Notes under the pieces: model-generated
What the model saw: the letters and a program-made list of their open reading frames with translations, nothing else
Databases searched by the model: none
Told to the model about the DNA's origin: nothing
Shown: piece after piece, positions 61,141-64,000 of the stretch
How positions within the stretch are numbered: the stretch's first letter is position 1
How the letters are laid out: each line of letters begins with the position of its first letter
From: Hymenobacter sp. DG01
Lineage (GTDB): Bacteria; Bacteroidota; Bacteroidia; Cytophagales; Hymenobacteraceae
NCBI RefSeq assembly: GCF_006352025.1
Contig: NZ_CP040936.1
Span: 992,001 to 1,056,000 of the forward strand
Direction of reading: 5' to 3'
DNA: 64,000 bases
Position numbers and translations under genes: made by a program

Positions 61141-61824
61141 ATGGCAAACACGGAAACAGTAGGGCAGCGTTTTATAGCGCTTATTTCTCATTTGGGGATG
61201 TCTAAAAATGCTTTTGCTGCTTCACTTGATAAAACAGCAACCGTCATCCAACATCTCGTAGATGAGCGGAATAAGCCTGGTTTCGACCTTTTGTGTAAGG
61301 TTTTTGAGGTATATCCAAATGTATCTAAAGACTGGTTGCTTCAAGGTGTCGGACCTATGCTCAATGGTGAAAACGATGAAGCTGTTATTACGGCTCAGCC
61401 TCCAGTAAGCCTGCAAAGCGCTCCGCCTGTTCCTGCTTCCGCTTTGGTTGCGCCGGCTGTAGCTTCCACAACGAACAGCGCTCCTGTGGATGAGCCCATT
61501 CGTGTTACGGAGCCGGCTGCTCCGGCCGCGCCGGCTGTGCCCGTCACCCCCCAGGATGTTCCGGTTTTAAGCTCTTCCCCGAGCCCGGCACCTGCCGCTC
61601 CTGCTCAGCCGGTAGCGCAGGAAACACCAGCACCGGTTTTGTCTGCTCCTTTAGCTGCTACAACCGTCGCGCCTACCCCTGATGCAAGCTGGCAAACGGC
61701 TCTATACACTCAGCAAATGGCCCATCAGCTGGCATTGGCGGAGCTGCGCAATCAACATTTGCAAGAGCAACAGCGCCTCATGCAGCAGATGATGGACTTG
61801 ATGCAGCGGCAGCTAACCCGCTAA
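61141..61824 (+). CDS. Helix-turn-helix protein with long Pro/Ala tail and C-terminal coiled coil
   Basis: 227 residues. The N-terminal 75 residues are an XRE-like HTH domain (VGQRFIALISHLGMSKNAFA, then LDKTATVIQHLVDERNKPGF) ending in WLLQGVGPML, which mirrors WLLNGTGPML in the protein at 4730. The middle 80-190 is a Pro/Ala/Val-rich linker. Unlike its paralogue, it ends in a Gln/Leu/Met-rich helix (MAHQLALAELRNQHLQEQQR, then LMQQMMDLMQ), probably a coiled coil for oligomerisation. ATG at 61141 follows a TACATTTG box by 21 bases; upstream in-frame codons have no coding character. Function unknown; transcription regulation is inferred. Confidence 0.8.
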   Translation: MANTETVGQRFIALISHLGMSKNAFAASLDKTATVIQHLVDERNKPGFDLLCKVFEVYPNVSKDWLLQGVGPMLNGENDEAVITAQPPVSLQSAPPVPASALVAPAVASTTNSAPVDEPIRVTEPAAPAAPAVPVTPQDVPVLSSSPSPAPAAPAQPVAQETPAPVLSAPLAATTVAPTPDASWQTALYTQQMAHQLALAELRNQHLQEQQRLMQQMMDLMQRQLTR

Positions 61825-61843
61825 AATATGGTGCCAGCTCAAC

Positions 61844-61881
61844 GCAAAAGCGCCTGACCATAAGTGGTCAGGCGCTTTTGC
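61844..61881. terminator. Bidirectional terminator
   Basis: GCAAAAGCGCCTGACCA pairs perfectly with TGGTCAGGCGCTTTTGC; 4-base loop; between convergent genes. Confidence 0.88.
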
Positions 61882-61901
61882 ATTTGGATATTACGGGCTG
61901 G

Positions 61902-63242
61902 CTAGTGTTGAAACACTTCTATCCCGACTTCTTCGGCCTCCATGAGGTTCTGCGGATTCACTGTCGTGAGCCGCAGCCGTTTCATTTCCCCGACCAGAAT
62001 AGGGTCGTATTTAGCCGTAACGCGGATGTAATTTGGCGTAAAGCCTTCCATCTGTCCGTTGGTGACGTCGTCCTCGAAAAGCACCTGGGTTTCGGTGCCT
62101 ACGTGCTGCTCATAGAAGTAGCGCTTTTTCTTTTCAGAGAGGCTCCGCAACTGGGTGGTGCGCTCGTGGCGGTGGCGGTCCTGTACCCGGCCAGGCAGGG
62201 TAGGCGCCAGCGTGTTTTCGCGCTCCGAGTATGGAAATACGTGCAGGTAGCTTACGTCTAGGTCGTTGAGAAACTGGTAAGTTTCCAGGAAGTCGGCTTC
62301 TGTTTCGCCGGGAAAGCCCACGATTACGTCCACGCCGATGCAGGCGTGAGGCATTACTTCTTTAATCAGAGCTACGCGCTCCTGGTACAGCTCGCGGCGG
62401 TAGCGCCGGCGCATCAGGCCCAGAATCTTGTTGGAGCCCGACTGCAGCGGGATGTGGAAGTGAGGCATAAACCGCTTCGACTGCGCTACAAAGCGAATGA
62501 TTTCGTCGGAGAGCAGGTTCGGCTCGCAGCTGCTGATGCGGAACCGCTCGATGCCCGCTACCTCATCGAGGGCGCGCACTAGGTCATAGAAGTTTTCCTT
62601 CCGTTCGCGCTCCGGCCCCTGCAGCCCAAAGTCGCCGAGGTTAACACCGGTCAGCACAATTTCCTTGACGCCGGTTTCCGCCAACTTTTCTACCCGCTCT
62701 ACCACGCTCTGTACCGAGTTGGAGCGGCTCTTACCGCGGGCCAGCGGAATGGTACAGAATGAGCAGGAGTAGTCGCAGCCGTCCTGCACCTTCAGGAAGG
62801 TGCGGGTACGGTCGCCGTAGCTGTGGGCGGCATGGAACTCGGTAGCTTCAGAAATAGGAGAGGCAAAAACCTGTCCCGGCTGCCCGGCAGCCGGCTTGCG
62901 GAAGCCCGCCAGGGTTTCGACCAGCTGAAATTTCTCGGCTGCACCCAGCACGGCATGCACCCCGGGAATTTCGGCAATTTCCTGGGGTTTAAGCTGGGCG
63001 TAGCAGCCCACAATGGCCACGAAAGCTTCGGGGTTATGCTTGAGGGCTTCCTTTACTACCTTGCGGCACTTGCGGTCCGCGTGGTCCGTGACGGAGCAGG
63101 TATTGATGACGTAGATATCGGCCGCATCCTCGAAGGCCGCTTTCACGAAGCCGTGCTCCTCAAACTGCCGGCCAATGGCCGAGGTTTCGGAGAAGTTGAG
63201 CTTGCAGCCCAACGTATAGAAGGCAACTTTTCTGGTTTCCAT
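61902..63242 (-). CDS. mtaB: tRNA (t6A37-C2)-methylthiotransferase MtaB
   Basis: 446 residues. Radical-SAM methylthiotransferase that converts t6A37 to ms2t6A37 in ANN-decoding tRNAs. N-terminal domain with YTLGCKLNFSETSAI and VINTCSVTDHADRKCR, radical-SAM cluster GCDYSCSFC (Cys156, 160, 163), and C-terminal TRAM-like segment. The CSVT-HADRKCRK pattern separates MtaB from MiaB (CSIREKAEQ) and RimO. ATG at 63242 follows a TATCTTTG box by 11 bases, so the leader is very short. Confidence 0.95.
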   Translation of the reverse strand: METRKVAFYTLGCKLNFSETSAIGRQFEEHGFVKAAFEDAADIYVINTCSVTDHADRKCRKVVKEALKHNPEAFVAIVGCYAQLKPQEIAEIPGVHAVLGAAEKFQLVETLAGFRKPAAGQPGQVFASPISEATEFHAAHSYGDRTRTFLKVQDGCDYSCSFCTIPLARGKSRSNSVQSVVERVEKLAETGVKEIVLTGVNLGDFGLQGPERERKENFYDLVRALDEVAGIERFRISSCEPNLLSDEIIRFVAQSKRFMPHFHIPLQSGSNKILGLMRRRYRRELYQERVALIKEVMPHACIGVDVIVGFPGETEADFLETYQFLNDLDVSYLHVFPYSERENTLAPTLPGRVQDRHRHERTTQLRSLSEKKKRYFYEQHVGTETQVLFEDDVTNGQMEGFTPNYIRVTAKYDPILVGEMKRLRLTTVNPQNLMEAEEVGIEVFQH

Positions 63243-63253
63243 AAGCAAGACCA

Positions 63254-63261
63254 CAAAGATA
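63254..63261 (-). promoter_or_regulatory. -7 box TATCTTTG for mtaB
   Basis: Consensus -7 element, 11 bases before the ATG. Confidence 0.55.
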
Positions 63262-63393
63262 CTGCGCCAGGTTGGATAGCCGGCACACTGTGGGCGTTGA
63301 AACAGACAACAAGCAGGGGGAACAAGGTTCTGGGAAACCGCGTCAGCCAGCGTTTTTTATGAAAGCGCCTGGCTTGGCCACCAGCTCGGGCTG

Positions 63394-63762
63394 CTAGATG
63401 GCAGCGGGCAGCCGCTCCGTAATCACCTGAATCAGGCTGGGTAAGTCAAGCGGCTTAAGCTCCTTGGCCGACAAAAACACCTGCCAGGGCGCATCGGAAG
63501 CCCCGCGCCGGAATACGGCTGGCAGGGGTTCGGAGCGCAAGGAGGGGTAGCGTTGCGCCAGCTCATCCCGGTGCAGAAACATAGTCTGGGCGGGCAAGCC
63601 GCGCAGAAACGCGCGCCACTCGGGCCGCATGCTGGTAGCTCCATACGTAATGGCGCACAGGGAGCAGGCATAGGTAGCCGGCGACAGGGTTTTGTGCAGC
63701 GTATCCAGCGCTGCGTTCAGCAGCCCGGCGTTGGCGTTATAAACAAACAGCAGCTCGGTCAT
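63394..63762 (-). CDS. Small conserved protein of unknown function
   Basis: 122 residues. It starts MTELLFVYNANAGLLNAALD and contains LSPATYACSLCAITYGATSM with a CxxC motif, then MRPEWRAFLRGL. I recall close relatives in many Bacteroidota and other bacteria, sometimes labelled GTPase without reason; no P-loop is present. The CSLC pair may bind metal or be redox-active (inference). No signal peptide. Cytoplasmic. Confidence 0.78.
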   Translation of the reverse strand: MTELLFVYNANAGLLNAALDTLHKTLSPATYACSLCAITYGATSMRPEWRAFLRGLPAQTMFLHRDELAQRYPSLRSEPLPAVFRRGASDAPWQVFLSAKELKPLDLPSLIQVITERLPAAI

Positions 63763-63822
63763 GGGTACAGGGCAGGAGAAAGACGTTCCTCACATACGGT
63801 GCATCAGGCCGGAGCCAGCGCC

Positions 63823-64000
63823 TTATTTCTGGAGAAAATCGGTGAAGGAGGCTTGCTCGTAGGCCTTACCGAACTGCAGCTGGGCCTTTGTGGGGTGGCC
63901 GGTATGTTCAATTTCGCGCCGGGCCACGTTATCAAACGTAACCGTGCCGGCCGGCGTAGCTACCCCAAACCCATCGGTGAAGCAGTAGAAGGCTGCTCCT
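63823..64000 (-). CDS. C-terminal part of an unidentified protein
   Basis: An open minus-strand frame runs in from the right edge and ends with TAA at 63823-63825. The visible 59 residues include AAFYCFTDGFGVATPAGTVT and end in AYEQASFTDFLQK. No family recognised. The frame is supported by codon use and by the absence of a competing frame. The N-terminus is outside the window. Confidence 0.6.
   Translation of the reverse strand, partial: GAAFYCFTDGFGVATPAGTVTFDNVARREIEHTGHPTKAQLQFGKAYEQASFTDFLQK

Overview
The window looks like chromosomal DNA of a high-GC member of the Bacteroidota, most likely Hymenobacter or a close Hymenobacteraceae relative. This rests on inference from several sequence features: Bacteroidota-type -7 boxes (TAnnTTTG) instead of sigma70 -10 hexamers, almost no Shine-Dalgarno sequences, a miaB / sigma54-type regulator / lptE / TPR / secG / groES-groEL gene order, a Porin_10-like outer membrane protein, DUF4159, S1/P1 nuclease, and many small lipoproteins. 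Most of the window is ordinary chromosomal housekeeping DNA with tight intergenic spaces and strong hairpin terminators.

Layout. 1-9.8 kb: a truncated cyanophycinase-like gene, an M1 aminopeptidase, an L,D-transpeptidase, an AT-rich island around a helix-turn-helix protein (4.5-6.0 kb), a small lipoprotein, a conserved unknown, the RNA helicase RhlE and a Nudix hydrolase. 9.8-11.5 kb: an intact IS5-family insertion sequence in gene-poor DNA. 11.5-24 kb: an OmpA-domain protein, S41 and M28 peptidases, two RlaP-type nucleotidyltransferases around a GNAT acetyltransferase, two tiny basic exported paralogues, a decayed gene tail that resembles alpha-2-macroglobulin, an ADP-ribosylglycohydrolase and a histidine kinase lacking its phosphoacceptor histidine. 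24-33 kb: two tRNA-Asp genes, accA, an MBL hydrolase, patatin, acyltransferase, DUF4159, rsmE, an SDR oxidoreductase and an S1/P1 nuclease. 33-51 kb: pckA, a POT peptide transporter, then a long minus-strand run (groL, groS, secG, TPR protein, lptE, AAA+ regulator, miaB, pabB, TPR protein, zinc-ribbon coiled coil, Nif3, SMUG2-like glycosylase). 51-64 kb: lpxK, a porin, miaE, a GH2 glycosidase, a protein usually mislabelled asparagine synthetase B, a MacB-type permease, a second helix-turn-helix/Pro-Ala protein, mtaB and two partial or small unknowns.

Functional themes. Envelope biogenesis is well represented (L,D-transpeptidase, LptE, LpxK, SecG, porin, OmpA, acyltransferase). A complete tRNA A37 tailoring set is present except for the prenyltransferase: MiaB makes ms2i6A, MiaE hydroxylates it, and MtaB makes ms2t6A. 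RsmE adds rRNA methylation. The folding machine GroESL has an upstream palindrome that may be a heat-shock operator.

The most unusual part is the pair of helix-turn-helix proteins at 4730 and 61141. They are 56 kb apart but share an architecture (N-terminal HTH ending in a WLLxGxGPML motif, long Pro/Ala-rich tail) and the same TACATTTG promoter box 28-29 bases before the start codon. The first is flanked by inverted copies of a 19-base element, a 16-bp palindrome and a further TTTACAC palindrome, which suggests an autoregulated unit of unknown function. All functional assignments are from reading the sequence; no database search was possible.
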